64,000 bases of DNA. Source: Panax quinquefolius (Eukaryota > Streptophyta > Magnoliopsida > Apiales > Araliaceae). The translations under genes were made by a program, and so were the position numbers. Positions 11,570 to 25,399 of this stretch are shown piece by piece. Below the pieces are notes generated by a model. The model was not told the origin of the DNA, made no database searches, and was given only the letters and a program-made list of their open reading frames with translations. The stretch's first letter is position 1; the number at the start of each line of letters is the position of its first letter. Where the stretch lies: the NCBI GenBank assembly GCA_020205615.1, contig CM035167.1:61693436-61757435 (forward strand). Direction: 5' to 3'.

Positions 11570-11570
11570 G
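11238..11570. repeat. TA and GT microsatellites in Tekay A LTR
   Basis: TA run about 11238-11268, GT run about 11276-11300, and a longer TA run about 11515-11567. The same runs with different lengths are in the 3' LTR at about 30826-30868, 30876-30892 and 31124-31169. Confidence 0.9.
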
Positions 11571-11707
11571 TTAGTGGGATTATATGTATATAGCTTGCAT
11601 GCGAATTAATTCATCCGTGACCTGCCAATTGTTCTGCCGGTGAACTTCATCTAATTATTAACTGTTCACCCTTTATATTCTTCTCAAATAGTATCCTTCA
11701 ATTCTCC

Positions 11708-11715
11708 TATAAATA
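11708..11715 (+). promoter_or_regulatory. LTR TATA box (TATAAATA)
   Basis: CTCCTATAAATAGG is conserved at 31310-31317 in the 3' LTR and at 20214-20221 in the related solo LTR G. In the reversed C element it is intact at 63974-63981 but reads TGTAAATA near 58194. Confidence 0.7.
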
Positions 11716-12002
11716 GGAGGCTTAGTCAGAATAGAAATCACACCAGAAATTCAGAAAATTCTCTTCTATAATCTTGAGCGTATTTCTTTAGAGTTTTAAG
11801 AAGCTTTGAGCGTAGTGCAAGTTTTCTTAAAGAATATCCTCGCCCTACCAGTCGGAATACTCTTCTTTTACGGTAAGGGGTATTATTTCTTTCATTCGTC
11901 TTCACAAAGAGAACTTCTGTTATTACATTCTTTAGAATTATATTGGAATAACATGTCTATGCGAATTACTGCATACATGGTGAAATTCTTCTGTTACTCC
12001 AT

Positions 12003-12235
12003 TCTTTTTCTATTCTGTTGAAACATCCTGTCTGTGCTTTACGCATGACCTGGTTCTGTTATTTATTATTCTGTTGGAACATCCTGTATGTGTTTTACGC
12101 ATGACCTGGTTCCGTTATTTATTATTCTGTTGGAATATCCTGTCCGTGCGTTTACGCATGACCTGGTTCCATTATTTATTATTCTGTTGGAAAAACCTGC
12201 ATGTGCGGTCTATCGCATGCCTGGTGATTTTTTTT
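12003..12235. repeat. Four ~57-bp tandem units in Tekay A 5' LTR
   Basis: Each unit contains TATTCTGTTGGAA, CCTGT, TACGCATGACCTGGTTC and TTATTTAT. The overlapping 62- and 60-codon frames here are translations of the repeat. The same array is at about 31607-31840 in the 3' LTR and is much longer in element C. Confidence 0.85.
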
Positions 12236-13170
12236 TGTTACTCCATTCCTTATTATACTTAGTTGGTTAAAGTTTTGACTTCTATACTCCATGAAATTAG
12301 TGGAATATCCTTGATATTTGCACTTCATCCAGTATCTTTCATGGAAATATTCTTCTGAGCATTCTTGAATTTTACTCCACAAGAAGTATCATGTTGACAA
12401 TTTGGACGTTATAGATTCCTGGATAAAATAATTCTTGAACTTGTTTTATTGAATACTTATATCATTGTCATCACCCTCATGTTTATATTATGTTGAAAGT
12501 CATTTGTGGCCTGTAGTCCATAGATGGACTTGGTATTATTATGACCAGGGATTATTAGGTATAATCATGACCGTAATGTTACAAATAATGTGGTAAAAGT
12601 CCTCATTAGCTCATAGTGCACTGATGGACAATTGTTGGCATGATCATGACCATTAATGAATACACAAATATTCTTGACCCGTAGCGCATGGATAATTGTG
12701 GTCGTGATACTAAAGAATATCCTTGGCCGTAGTGCAGGGGTAATTCGATGATGTGGATTATTTATTAAGCAAAGTCCCAGCGATAAAAGTGATGAAAAAC
12801 CTTTTAAATCATAAAAGATAGTAGATTTTATTCTCTACTTGACTCCTTTAATGGATTGCTTATTCCGCTGCAGTTAAACTTGATGTTTGTTATATTTTAT
12901 CAGGTTAACACTGTTGAAGGCTAACGATAATTTATTCTGCATTATCTTAGTCATAATATTTCTTACTGGGCTAGTTGAGCTTACAGTAATACCCGCGAAT
13001 TTTTAATAAATTATAATATTGAGAATAAAGATTTGTTTGCATATTTATTTGAATATAAATATATATGGTATCGACTTATATTGTGATAAGTGGTTTAATT
13101 GATTAAGCTAAGTGATAATTAAACAATGAAGCGAAAGTGATGAGAAGCTTAGTTTTAACTTATGGAGTTA

Positions 13171-15058
13171 TGAAAGTAGTATGCACACAAGCCAATCATG
13201 TTTGATGATAAAGCATATACTTTGTAACAATCTTATTCATTTATTAATAAAAAGTATTAATTTATTAAAGGCTTTTAATTATCTACATGATGTTGTTTTT
13301 ATAATATGTGATAAACCCATAGTTTTAAGCAATGCTTTTAGAATAATGATGATGATCATTCTAATGAGATCTAAATTCTTAGAAAGCTTAAAACTAAAAT
13401 AGTTCCCAATCATTGGATTACTAAATTGGGGATTAGTGAATCCAGGATAGATTGGTACATACGTTGCTTGCTCATTGGATGAGGATGATTGATCTCATGA
13501 TCATTTGTGTGGAGACACTAAAGCAAGTATGTAGGTGCTTATTAGAGAATAAGTTCAATCGAACGTGGCTCGCTAAGGAATACATAATGGAGTTTTACTT
13601 GATCGTCAATAGGAATTCTCAGTAGTGATAGTAGTACAAGTGATCCTTGGACTTGAGATCATCATAGTATCTTGTGTATGATGAGTTATACTTTGACTTA
13701 TTCCTTAAGACCCTTAGGGTATATCAAAGGGTATGCTTGGGTATAATAAGTTGTACATGGAGATAATGTATGGTCAATAAAGAATCTACCACTTATTAAA
13801 AGAAGAGAAATGTCCTATGTGATTCGATAAATGACAACCCAAAGAGTCCTTGGTTAAGGCGTAATGAAATTAGAAAGGAGTTTCTAATTTGCATTATTTG
13901 AGTTGTGCATTTAAGGATCGAAATACATATAATTAAATAAAATAAGACTTGACGGTAATTCCATGTCTTATATTTAATTAGGACATCAGATGGTGGAAGG
14001 ATTGAATTATGCTGGTAACTATTTACTCAAAGGTTCTTTTATGATTAATGTTGAAATCTATATTATCCGGAAAGTCGTTGATCGCTAGGGAGACTTATCC
14101 TCATTGTAGAATAAATATTATTTATTTAAATAAATTAATTGTTTAATTTATTTATTTAAATAAGATTAGAATTGTTCTAATTGATTTATTCACAACTAGG
14201 TTTAATATGGAGAACCTAAAGGGTCACACCATAAAAGGAAGAATAATTATTTAAGAAGTAAATGGCATAATCGTAATAATATGTTATGTATATTTAATTT
14301 AATCTATGGTGATAGAATAAATTAAATAGCTTAATATTTATTATTTAATATTTTTGAAATATTAAATATAAATTAATAAGAGGAGTCTTATTAATATTAT
14401 TACAATTATTATTATTATTTTAATTTCTAAAAGAGTTTAGGAATTAATTTAATATAAGTACTCTCATTTATTCCTAATTGGATTAGGAAGAAAAATTAGT
14501 TAAAGGAGTTTAATTAATTATCCCTAATAAGATTAGGGAGCTTAATTAATTAAAAGAATTTAATTAATTAAATAAAACCCAATTCCTTAATTGTTAAGGT
14601 GGGTTGCCCACATCTATAAATAAGAGGAGTCTTATTATGGGTGAGGAGGTTGTTGACTTTTACAACATACGTAATAATTCTAATAGTTGGGAGAGAGTAC
14701 GCCTTTTCTATACGAGATAGAAAAACTAGGGTTCGAGCCAATACCCTTCTTCTTGAAAATTTTTTCCTTGGTGGATCACCTACAGAGGCCAAACATTTGG
14801 GTGGCTAACGTTGATCAAAGGAAGGAACCAAACCCGGTGGATTCAAGTTGAACGCGAAAAGGATTGGAGGTGAACTTGTACCTGAGGAAGCTCGGATCTT
14901 CAAGGGTATGTTTCTTAATCATCCTTTTCGTTTAATTAATAATTGTGCATAAAGGGTGATCCGGGTATATGGTTTGTAAAATTTTTAAACTCTGATTTTA
15001 CACGTTTCTGCACTTTTTATGCAATTTGATTGCGTTCATGAATATTACAAACCTAACA
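13171..15058 (+). mobile_element. Solo LTR of the copia B family
   Basis: It runs from TGAAAGTAGTATG (13171) to CCTAACA (15058), flanked by a perfect AGTTA duplication (13166-13170, 15059-15063). It is the reverse-complement counterpart of the copia B 3' LTR at 50067-51897 plus 10468-10498 (1888 versus about 1862 bp). The TATA box is TATAAATA at 14615-14622. The sequence left and right of it joins into continuous D sequence. It has no coding potential; the minus frame at 14568-14792 crosses the promoter. Confidence 0.92.
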
Positions 15059-15821
15059 AGTTATGCCTAGTGTGGCAAGATGATGAATTGAGAAAATACT
15101 AATTTAACTAATGATGGAATTAATTAGTATTACTAATAAGTAAATAATTTCATAATGAGGTTGATTTATTTGTTATTCGTTAATTATCATGAATAATAGT
15201 GTGTGAAGAGAAATCATATATAATAAGGTTTTTCATTTAATATAAAGTGAGGTGTGACATTGAAATGAAAATAATTTTTATATAAAGCTATGTGATAAAA
15301 GTAAGCTTGACTTAGGTAATTGACCAAGTTGTGTGAAAAGTCTTATGTGACATATTGATGTGTGTGGGAATAATTGAATGGGTATTTTAAACCTATGAGA
15401 GAAAGTAACTTTGATTAAATAAATTAATAATAAGTAACATTGGTATCTAATTAAATTATATCCTAGTCTAGGATAAATATTATTTGAAATAAATCAATGT
15501 ACATGGATTATATGATTTTATGTATAGTATATGAGTGGGTGTATATGTATGCTCAAGTGTAAACAAAGAGCAAAATGGACCTAAGTGTGCTACTAAAGTG
15601 CTGAGAATTTGCTGGTGTCCCAAAATGAGAGTCACTCCATCTTTTCTTCACGTTATAGGCCATTGGCCTAGTCCCTCAATACCAATCCCATAGCTAGCAA
15701 ATCATGGAGAAGGGAGTGGGCTAATTAGTACTCTTCTACCAAATCCTTCATAACCATTAGCTTCTTCTCCATTCCAATGGTTTGATTCATTGCACAAAAC
15801 CAAATTAGTCACAAGCTTGCC

Positions 15822-15829
15822 TATAAATA
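15822..15829 (+). promoter_or_regulatory. TATA box of LTR D
   Basis: GCCTATAAATAAAGCCC is a strong plant TATA context within the non-coding LTR D. Confidence 0.55.
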
Positions 15830-18800
15830 AAGCCCTTCTCATTCATAAGCATGTTGCTAATTTCTCTGAGATTTCTAGTAGGAGTGTGAACATTGTGAGC
15901 TTACATTATTTTCAAATTGAAGCTAGAAGAAGCAATACAACTTCAGAAAAGGTAAACTCCTCTAAATGTTAATACACTCAAGCCTTGCAAAGTTCTTAGA
16001 AAAAGTACAAAAACACTTGTTTGGAGTTGATATGTTATAGTTGAAACTTGCTAGAATGTATCAATTGATGCTAGATATTGTTAATATGGTCAAAAACGAA
16101 TTCAATGAAGGTTAAACGAAGTAAAACGATCAAGTAACGAATTCGTAAGAAAGAAAATTGCTATATGTGTTAAACTTTGAAAAAATGGCAAAAAAAACCT
16201 TGAATTGATCCTTGAAATTAATTGTTTGTATGTGTAGGAATGTTAGAAGAATGCTAGGAGTGTTAAGTAGCAAGTTTATAGCAATTATACATCATTACCT
16301 TATTGCTTGGATGAGAATTGGGTTGAAAATTCCACAAAAAATCGAGCAGGCTTAACAGGGATACCGCTTTCATGTTTTAGTTAGGGACCTCGCCTCGCCA
16401 GGGGGGTTCAGAGTATTAAATGCCCACCCCTAAAGGTGTCAGAATCGCTAAAAGGATTTTTATTTGCTTATTTGATGCAAAAAGTCTTACACTCCACTTA
16501 ATTTCAAGAACATACATACTCCCTAAACATATATCAATGTATTTTACAAGTTGTTTAGTAGGTTTGAAGTTGAATCATAACCTTTTTAAAGAAAAGTTAA
16601 AAGACGAAAACCATGTTTATAAAACCTTACGCCTTTTTGAATCTAACCCATTGAGCATATGTTTATCGTTTAGTTAGTCTTGTAAATACATATGAAATGT
16701 ATACTCAACATACTTTGCATGTATAGATTGTTAGACATGACAATCTCAAGATTTAAAAACCAATTGAGTCGAAAACTCTATGATTTATATTGTGAACTTT
16801 GGAACAATTAGAATAGGATGCGTATGCCTCTGGAGATAATCGCCATGTTCACGCATCTAGTTAGACATTGTTATAAATTATGCAAGCATGTGTATAAAGA
16901 AGTTGTTTGGCAATATTATGTGGTATAATGAATACTATGGCTAGTTGATTTATGTAATGCACTCTTTTAACTTTGAAAGATGGAATTATATGAGTAACTT
17001 TAATAAAGGGTCAAAACTAGCTTAGAGGTTCTTCAATATGTGAAACAACTTTAACATACATAAAGTAAGAGGTATTTTGAAAATACAAAGGATGAGCATA
17101 TGGTACAAAAGACTTTAAAGGTAAAATCAATGTGAGTTATGCATCTATGAGTTTGAATGTATGTAGCCTACATGAATTTAGATATGTGTGATGGAAGTAT
17201 GTAAAAATGCATATCAAGTATATATGACTAATGAATACATATACATACATATATAGGATAACGTAGTTCATTGAAGTGATATTACGCTTTAAGTGGTAAT
17301 CAACGCTGAAGGCAAGTCTCCTAACTCTCACAACTTTGGATTTTGTGCGAGTTCTCTAACTTTCATTGATTCACATATCGAATACAAGTTATCTAAATTC
17401 TCTACATTGTATATTGTATGAGTCCGAATTATTAACATACTTATATTGAGCAAATGACTATTACTATTCGAAAATCAATTACTTTGACATTATTGCGAGC
17501 ATTAGACTTATTGTTCTTAAATGCATTATAAAAGTTGTCTAAACCTTTGATTCGGTTAGACTGTTATCATATGTTAGAAAGCTATTCAAACCAATTGACT
17601 TGGTGCGGACTCTTGTAAATCTCATCGAGATGAACAACCCTCTTAAAAGGGGAAATTTATATTATTTGAAACCGACGTATGCGCACATAAGTATGATTAA
17701 ATGTTATGCATAACGTAGGGTACCTTAGGCTGATCACCTATTGTACTCGTCTATCTTGGATTGCAGTGTAATAATGTTGATTCTAGTAAGAGTTCATAGT
17801 CTTTAATGACTGCTCAGTGTTCATTCTTATTGAACCTCGAAATAATTAAACCTTAAAATATTATTGATATCCTTCAATCTTTAGTGACATTTATCAAACA
17901 CTTTTGATATTTCTTGATATCTGTGACGCCCCCAAATCCGGGTCTCTTTCAACCCAACATATGGTGCTCCAGGGTGCTACAGTTCATACAAACATTCAAT
18001 TGAAATGCCTCAAAAGAACGAATATGTCTTATATATATTCCAAAACAATACTACCATTCCCCTGGTTCTTTATAACCGTTACATTTGTTCTTGTCATAAT
18101 ATTAAATATTATCATTACCAACCTATACTATTACATAGGCAATCTACACGTTCACTTTAGCCTTCTCTTTATCCTTGTAGAATCCTTCGGTCCATTCGGT
18201 CTAAGCTGCATTCATATGGTTCAAGCAAGAGTGAACATGACAAGCTCAGCAAGTACAACAATTTCATTTTAAAAGCATGCTTAAAATATAGGAATCGTAT
18301 ATCTTCAATAACTGGATGATAGTTACGAAGTACTATCAATACTTCAAAATAGCTTTCTTTTTCTTTCAAAACATTTTACAATAACAATATTCATCAATTC
18401 TGGTTCAAGACGTGAATGTCTTATAGTTTCTTTGAAAAGGACAAACCCAAGACGAAGTCCGTAAGTCCCAAGATAGCTTATGAGTACATCTAGGTGATCA
18501 AATTTATAGTACCTATGTTGATCAACACCACGCCCATTAAACGTGTGTACATTTAAGTTGTGGCAACCTCGTGCCCATCGAATACTCGATGAAAATACAT
18601 TTGTTTATACATATTCAGGCTTACCTTGAATCCGTACCAAAGAGTTGGCATAGGATAGCGTTAGCAATTCTATATTGAAAGACTTATAAACAGTTCAATC
18701 AATCTATTACGATTAGTCTAGCCGAGCTTAAACTGGCATCGACTCTTTCTTTAAAACCATACATGCATCTCATAACTTGAATCATTTGAAAACCTGGCTA

Positions 18801-18885
18801 TCACGAAGGTTAGACAAGCGTTTAAGAAAAAAAAACTTGCCTTCAGCGTCTGCTACAGTACAATTACGTTTCCTTTGAGTCTTTA

Positions 18886-21583
18886 TGTAAGACCCCAACT
18901 TATTATTAATGAAATTTAATTTTCTCTATTTATTATTTTGAAATAGTAAGGGTTGATGTGATTAATGTGGATAGTTAGGGGTAAAATACGCAAATATTTC
19001 AAAATAAGCAATGGTTATAAAATATTCATTGTTGTCGGGGAATATTCGTTTTGGTCGTGGAATATTTAGATGCTTTGCTTGGGAATATTCGACGACGACG
19101 CAGCCCATGTGTGGGCCCCATAACTAAAAGTTTATTGGATGAAAAAAACGACAAATATAAGTTGGTTAAAAATAATCAGCGTAGTTATTCAAGATTAATA
19201 CCGTTAAAATACTCGATGGTTAAAACACAAGTAGATACCAGTATTGCACCAATTATTGATTCTTACGTAAGAAGGCACTACTCAATAATGGTTACGAGAA
19301 TTATTGCTCATTATTTTATTGAGTTAATAATTGTTGCGTTGATATTTTATATTCTTTGTTGTTTCAATAATTGTCATTACACAATATTTTTCATTATCGA
19401 AGCAATAATTCATATTATCCGAATAATATTATTAGATAACATTATTGGCAATGTCTAGAAAGTTCGCATCTAAGGAGAGGTTTGGTCACCTAATTGCAGC
19501 GCCCAAGAAGGAGAAATTCTTATTGAAAGCCCCTCTTCCTAGAACCGCCACGGTTGTCAATATTGTGATTCGCAATATTATTTGTGAATAATTAATTATT
19601 GATTCATATGATGAGAAAAATATTAATTTTATGTGGATATAGATGGAGAAAATTTTAATGTGACAATTGTTGAAAATTAAAATTTTATCTTTTCTCGATA
19701 AAATAAATTATTTAAATATATTATTATATTTTAATAATATAATAATGGTGATATTTTTACAACGAATGTGGGATATATGAGTATCTGAGGAGGAAGAGTA
19801 TTTTTGTTGCAATAAATGTTTAAAACATGTTAAACATGTCGGTGGACCCCATTTATTGACTGAAATTTGATTATAGCCTGTAAAATTGCCCGTTTGTGGA
19901 TTTCGGTCAATTTTTGTTTGGAATTCGGAAAAACTTTCTTCTGTAAAGTTGTAGATAATTGAATTTCCTATAAAAACTCGCGAGATTCGAATTTTCTGAT
20001 GAAAGGGCTATTTATTATGAATTATTGAAGTTCCGAAGCTCCGAAATAATTGATTTTTGGAAGTTTAAAATTAGAAAAATGTTTTTTCTTACTTTTTCTA
20101 GAATGTGGCATGTGTTTGATGGCTGAAATCAGATTCTAGGCATGTGTAGGAAATTTATATAATTATATTATTAATTTATTAAATTTTCTGCTTTGGTGTT
20201 CTAAGAAATTTCCTATAAATAGGGTGCTTAGGTTAGAATTAAAAATCACACTAGAAACTGAAGTTTTCTCTCTCTATATTATCGAGCGTATTCTTGTGAG
20301 TATTTTGAGTATACTTTGAGTATTGTTAGACGGCAAGTAAGTTCCCTTCAAAGACTATACCCGTATTCCAACTAGAAGTACTAATCTTTCGAGGTAAGGG
20401 ATGTTATTTTCTTCTCAAATGATATTATTTCTTCAATATCATTATCTGTCAAATATTGGTTGGAACTTTTATCAAATTTGGAACTTTTTCATGTCGGGGT
20501 TACTATTCATGAGTTACTATTCAGAGTTACTATTCATTTAGTTACTATTCACGAGTACTATTCATGAAGCGTGAAGATATTTTTGTGGAATTTCTATCTT
20601 TTGGTGTCTGAGTTCTTTATTCACGATACGGCAAGACTATTCACGATATCTGCACTATTCATTTAAAAATAAAATTTCTTCTTTTGTCCAAAATATCTAT
20701 TCGGATACTAGCTTTGATTGTATCCATGTTTTGATCATTCTTGAATTTTACACCACTATGATTATTTTTGAGGTATTTTTGAACATGGATAAAACAAAGT
20801 ACTAATCCTTAATCCTTAACCCTTGTCATTTTGTTTCTTTGGATTCGTTTCTTTAAAAAATATTTATCATCATCCTCGGTCTTAAATGATGATATTATTG
20901 AATATCTTTGCCACAGAGTAAAAGATGAATGATTTTCAAGAATATCTTTGGGTCAGTAGTGCAAAGATGAACAGTGTTTAGATGAACATGACCAATCGAT
21001 GAATATCTTTGGCTCAGAGTGCAAAAATGAATATTTGATTCGAGATGTATATTGATTGATGTTACAGGATAAAAGATAGAGCGATGAACTTTTAAATTCA
21101 TACATAGAAGATAGTAGTTTGCATTCTCTACTTAACTCTTCTAATGAATTATTATTTCATTATGCTAATATTGATTTAAAATTTGTTGTCTATTGTATTC
21201 TATTAGATTTTTCCCTCGTTGAAGACTAACGGTAATTTGTTGTATATTATCTTAGTCATAATATTCTTTCTTGGGCTAGTTGAGCTCACCCTTTTCCTTT
21301 TTGTTCCATTTTTCTTCTCGGGAGGCGAGAATATAGCGAGTACTTAGTCTGGGGTATGGAATGAAGGTTTTAGAAAGGATTGTTTAGTAGTCCTCACCAT
21401 TTTTGTAAAATAATGTATCAATAAATGTGATGAGGATTTATTTGAGTATAGATATTGTCTAGAAGATAATATTTGTATTCAAACTCACAGTTTTACTGTT
21501 GTAATAATAAAGTTGTAGTTGTTTCTGTACCATGTATTGACAACTCAGAATAGGTGATTTATACCTATTTTGGGGGCGTCACA
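18886..21583 (+). mobile_element. Solo LTR G, related to Tekay A LTRs
   Basis: It starts TGTAAGACCCCAAC and ends TTTTGGGGGCGTCACA, with a perfect CTTTA duplication (18881-18885, 21584-21588). It shares with the Tekay A LTR the start, the GGTTTGGTCACCTAATTG block (about 19477 and 11027), TATAAATA (20214-20221), the GGGCTAGTTGAGCTCACCC module (21273) and the end. It is clearly diverged elsewhere, so it is a subfamily. The 135-codon frame at 19051-19458 lies in U3 and is not supported as a gene. Confidence 0.92.
20498..20665. repeat. GTTACTATTCA short repeats in G
   Basis: Five or more copies of a 13-15 bp word close to GTTACTATTCAYGA occur at 20498-20570, with looser copies to 20665. The reversed word (GAATAGTAACTC) is repeated in element C at about 58495-58575. 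Confidence 0.75.
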
Positions 21584-24500
21584 CTTTACAGTCTCTACAA
21601 TACATAATCACATAACATACCACATTAGGTCATGAATGAACATACATAGTTCCTAAAGAATCTTACCCTACTTCTCAATCTAATCCCGTATTAGATTTAT
21701 TATTATGGGTTCCGGCTTTCCGTCATTCTTTTACATCATTCTTACTAACTTCATTTTCTTCTAACACTTAAGTGAAATTACTTCATTATTACAACTCGAT
21801 TCGAGTTAATTATCCATCCTCACGGCTTACTAACGTTCTTTACGTTATTTAAGTGAAACGCGATCGTCATTGATTAAGTACGTTTATTGCATACCGCTTG
21901 CGTTCATCTTCTATTGACTTTCTTTAACCCTAAGTGATCATACTTGGGGTTCAATTATAACTTAATAATGTTTGATTAAGTTCTTTAACTCATTGTTAAC
22001 AATTCCCATTCATGTTCCACTTGTAAACATTCTTCATTGTCTATGTTTAAAGGGTTTGGCGTTATGGCGCCAAGATTCTTTTGTTGTAAGCGTACCGCTA
22101 TGTCATTGATTAAGGCTTGGAGACCGGACTCGGCGCTGCGGCGTGAGTCCCTTTGTTAACTATCACGCTGCGGCGCGAGCTTGCAGTGTCTAAAGTTCAC
22201 TTTTGGTATTTGTGCATACCTGGTCATTTAAGCTTGAGTCGCTACGACGACGAACTCGAGCCATAGATAGTTTTGATGATTAACAACTGCGAGATTCCCG
22301 GACTCGTAACTTCTTCGTTATAAGTCCGAATTGGCTCATTCAAGAGCCTACGGTTCACAAATTATGTACTCTATGCGTTCATTCAAGAATTTTATCTATT
22401 AGACTCCGTTTACTAAAATTTCACCTATTAGTCCCTTTTTAATGAAAACGATAAACGTTCATGAACGTTCAACGCTCGCTTCTTCGTTCTAAGTCAGAAT
22501 CTGGCCATTTTTGATTTTGCAACTCTATAATGACAAATACAACTTGTCTCCATTGAAAACCAATGTTTCCAAGCTCAATATCAAAATTCGACTTCCATTC
22601 TGAGAATTTCACGAATTCGACGATCGATCGTCGCCAATAATCGTAAATTTTATGAAACTTAGATTACTTGAGATTTTTAAACCTTTTCACTTGGATTCAA
22701 TCCATTATACTATCACCTTGACATACATGCTTCATTAAGTTATATTCATGATAAGTCATTACCAATTCTTGATGATTTTTGTAACTTATTAAAGTATAAA
22801 ATACTTATATTTCCATTTAATGACTTATGTCTTATTTTCATATGACTTATAAATGAGTTAAGTCCTTTAATCATTATTCTTACATCTTCTTATCATACTA
22901 GTGCCATTAATGTAAACATGTTACAAGTTCTTACAATTTCTTATTAAGTTCATACTAACTTCATCACCATTATCAAATGACAAGTTCTTACAAGATCTTC
23001 ATAAGTTCATAACTTATATAAGTAGAAATGACTTATTCATGACTTATTATGGCTTAAGTCCATTAACCATTCATTCTTACCCTTCCTTAGCATACTTGTT
23101 CTACCAATACCCCTTTCTCTAACAATGGGAGAGAAAGGGAAACATGGTTAAAGATGGCTTACCCTTTTATGTTCTTTTGTTACACCTTAAACTTCTTCTT
23201 GCTTCTTGCTTAATAAGAACTCAAGCTTCTCTAGCTTTTTCTCTCAAGCCATTAAGCTATAAGTTGTTGTGGAAAATCTAATAATAGAAGTCTAGCTTTT
23301 ATAAGTGCTTATTCTCTCTACCAAATAAGCTCTCAACCTTAAGTTTGATGAAAATATAACAACCCACAAATGAATTACAAAGCTTGTTATTTATAGGAAA
23401 TCCTAAGTTAGGGTAGTTTAGTCTTTAATCCATCCACCTCCTTACTATTCATTACCTAGGCGTTAAGTAAACTTGCTCCCCACATTATTTGCTTGCTCAC
23501 CACATATACTTGGCCATCACACTTACTTAATCATTAAGTCTACTTGCTCCCCACAACACTTAGCCCTTAAGTTTACTTTGTCATCACTTATAAGCACTTT
23601 GTGTGATCACCACACTAACTTAGCTTCTAAGTTTACTTGTTCATCACATTGGATTATCCATGGGTTGCCCCATTGGTTTAAACCATCCCCTAACCCATTG
23701 GATATTTACCTTGGGCCTTATCTTAATTAATCTTAGCTTAATCATTTGGGCTTGCACATTAAATTACCTTGGGCTTGTAATTAAACAAACATTGAGCTTA
23801 CATTAATAAATTCACATTGAACTTAACCATTCAATACTTGGGCTCACATAATACTTAACAAATCCTACCAATTCTAAAAATTCAATATATTGAGCTTAAA
23901 GCCTTATAACGTATAATCACGTATTCATCTCGTATTCCCCTCATATATTTATTACTCATATACGATATACCATCATTCATACGTACTCGTATAATACCTC
24001 GTATCATACTCATATTCTATACCTCGTACAATACCTATGTATTATACAATCATCGCTTAATTCATTAATCACATTACATTTCCTTCTCGTAAATCATTTT
24101 CCTTAAACGTTAGGTTTTAAGTCCACAGGTGAAATATTACATTTTCCATAACTGAAATATTATTGGATATTCCATCTCACATCAATATTCTATCGTTACG
24201 TATTTCTCGGAAGTTGAAAAATAATTGAAAGCGTAAATGCGTGAATAGTGTTTTTCGTAAAATTTCTCGGAAAGCTTTTATTTTCGTCTTGGAAATTCAA
24301 ACACTTTAATTCTACCACATAGCCAAAATCCTACGGTGTTCTGACATTTCTAGGCCAGAGAACGACGTTCGATTAGCTTGCTCCATAAATAATTAATTAA
24401 ATTCATTTAATAAAAATAAAAATTTAATTCTCAAAAATCCGATTTTCTCAGGGCGTTACAATATCCTTGAACTACCATTTACTGTTATACCCTTGAAGAT

Positions 24501-25214
24501 TCAAATGCTATAACTGTTCATTCGCTTTGTTATATTACTTGCTGGGCAAACTTGTTGCTCATTCTTGTTTCCCTAAAAACATTACAGTTAAGGCAGAGCA
24601 AGGCGATACTTCGGGAAAGGACAATGGGAAGGGCAAGGCTACGGAGTAGCTTAGTTCTTTAAGAGTATTAGTATTATTATTTCTATGCGTATTATGATGT
24701 ATTAAGGATGATTAATTATGTTTAAGTTTAATCACTGGATTGTTGTAGTAATGGTTACGGAACCTTAGGATGCGAATATTTATATTATATCAATGTAAAT
24801 TATTCTATTATTCCGTTGTTGATGATTTTAGTGTGATGTTAGAATTAGCACGTGGCGAACCAAATTCGAGATACGAGTGTCTGAATTTGGGGACGTCATA
24901 CTCACCCCTTTTGCTTTCATTGTTCTCTTCAGGAAATGAGAATGTAGCAGGGACTAGTCGGGGAACGAAGTGACGGTCCAGAGGATAGCATTAGTAGTCC
25001 TCACTATTCTGTGAAATAGTGTGTTAATAAATGTATTGAGGACTTATTTTGAGTGGAGATATTGTCTAGATGACAATATTTGTATTAAAACTCACAGCAT
25101 ATATTTTGTCGTATTTTACACAACTGTTGTATAATTAGTTTGTATTTGTATTCGGTACCATGTATTTGGCGACTCAGAATAGGTGATGTATACCTATTTT
25201 GGGGGCGTCACAGT

Positions 25215-25226
25215 TGGTATCAAAGC
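25215..25226 (+). promoter_or_regulatory. Primer-binding site, initiator tRNA-Met type
   Basis: TGGTATCAAAGC starts 2 bp after the 5' LTR end (25212). It matches the usual TGGTATCAGAGC site except for one base. Confidence 0.9.
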
Positions 25227-25399
25227 TTAGGGATATGATCCCTGGTTAAGAAGTGAGACAAGAACTAGGAGGGGAGAGACGGGGAATTCCTTCGCTAGTA
25301 TGACCTACCTAAGTTTATTTGGTATTTAATTGGTCGGTCAGAGTATAGGGATAATATGTGATATGTTAATTAACCCTTGTTTTGAGGCAGTATTTGAAA

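Larger units (their letters stand above)
17922..24460 (-). mobile_element. Solo LTR F, inverted inside D
   Basis: The plus-strand ends are TGTGACGCCCCC (17922) and CAGGGCGTTACA (24460), flanked by ATATC at 17917-17921 and 24461-24465. On the minus strand it starts TGTAACGCCCTG, has a TATAAATAA box (23387-23395), and carries the GCTCAC-like module near 18223-18250. It is about 3.8 kb once insert G is removed. The frames at 17904-18272 and 23473-23730 show no motif and are not called genes. Confidence 0.88.
12985..24900 (+). mobile_element. Solo long LTR D in the Tekay A 5' LTR, itself interrupted
   Basis: D begins at 12985 (AGTAATACCC, from an expected TGTAATACCC) and ends GAATTTGGGGACGTCATA at 24900. 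It is flanked by CTTAC (12980-12984) and CTCAC (24901-24905), an aged duplication differing at one base; the intact Tekay LTR has CTCAC here. Subtracting the two inserts leaves about 3.5 kb with a TATA box at 15822-15829 and the module TGCTGGGCAAACTTGTTGCTC at 24540. No polyprotein motif is present, so D is read as a solo LTR. Frames such as 15790-15972 and 16420-16677 show no known motif. Confidence 0.75.
10499..25212 (+). repeat. 5' LTR of Tekay A, split at 12984/24906
   Basis: The two parts are 10499-12984 and 24906-25212. Together they match the 3' LTR (30059-32716 plus 49872-50061) in order and boundaries. The 3' LTR carries a GGGAATATTTGTTTTAGCAG stretch near 30211 that this copy lacks near 10652. 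The left part ends in GCTAGTTGAG and the right part resumes with the CTCACCC text expected from the other LTR. Confidence 0.9.

Noticed and set aside
17904..18272. 122-codon plus-strand frame with hydrophobic segments
   Set aside because: It spans the boundary of solo LTR F and its target site, so it cannot be an ancestral gene.
19051..19458. 135-codon plus-strand frame
   Set aside because: It lies in U3 of solo LTR G; the matching part of Tekay A LTRs has no such frame.
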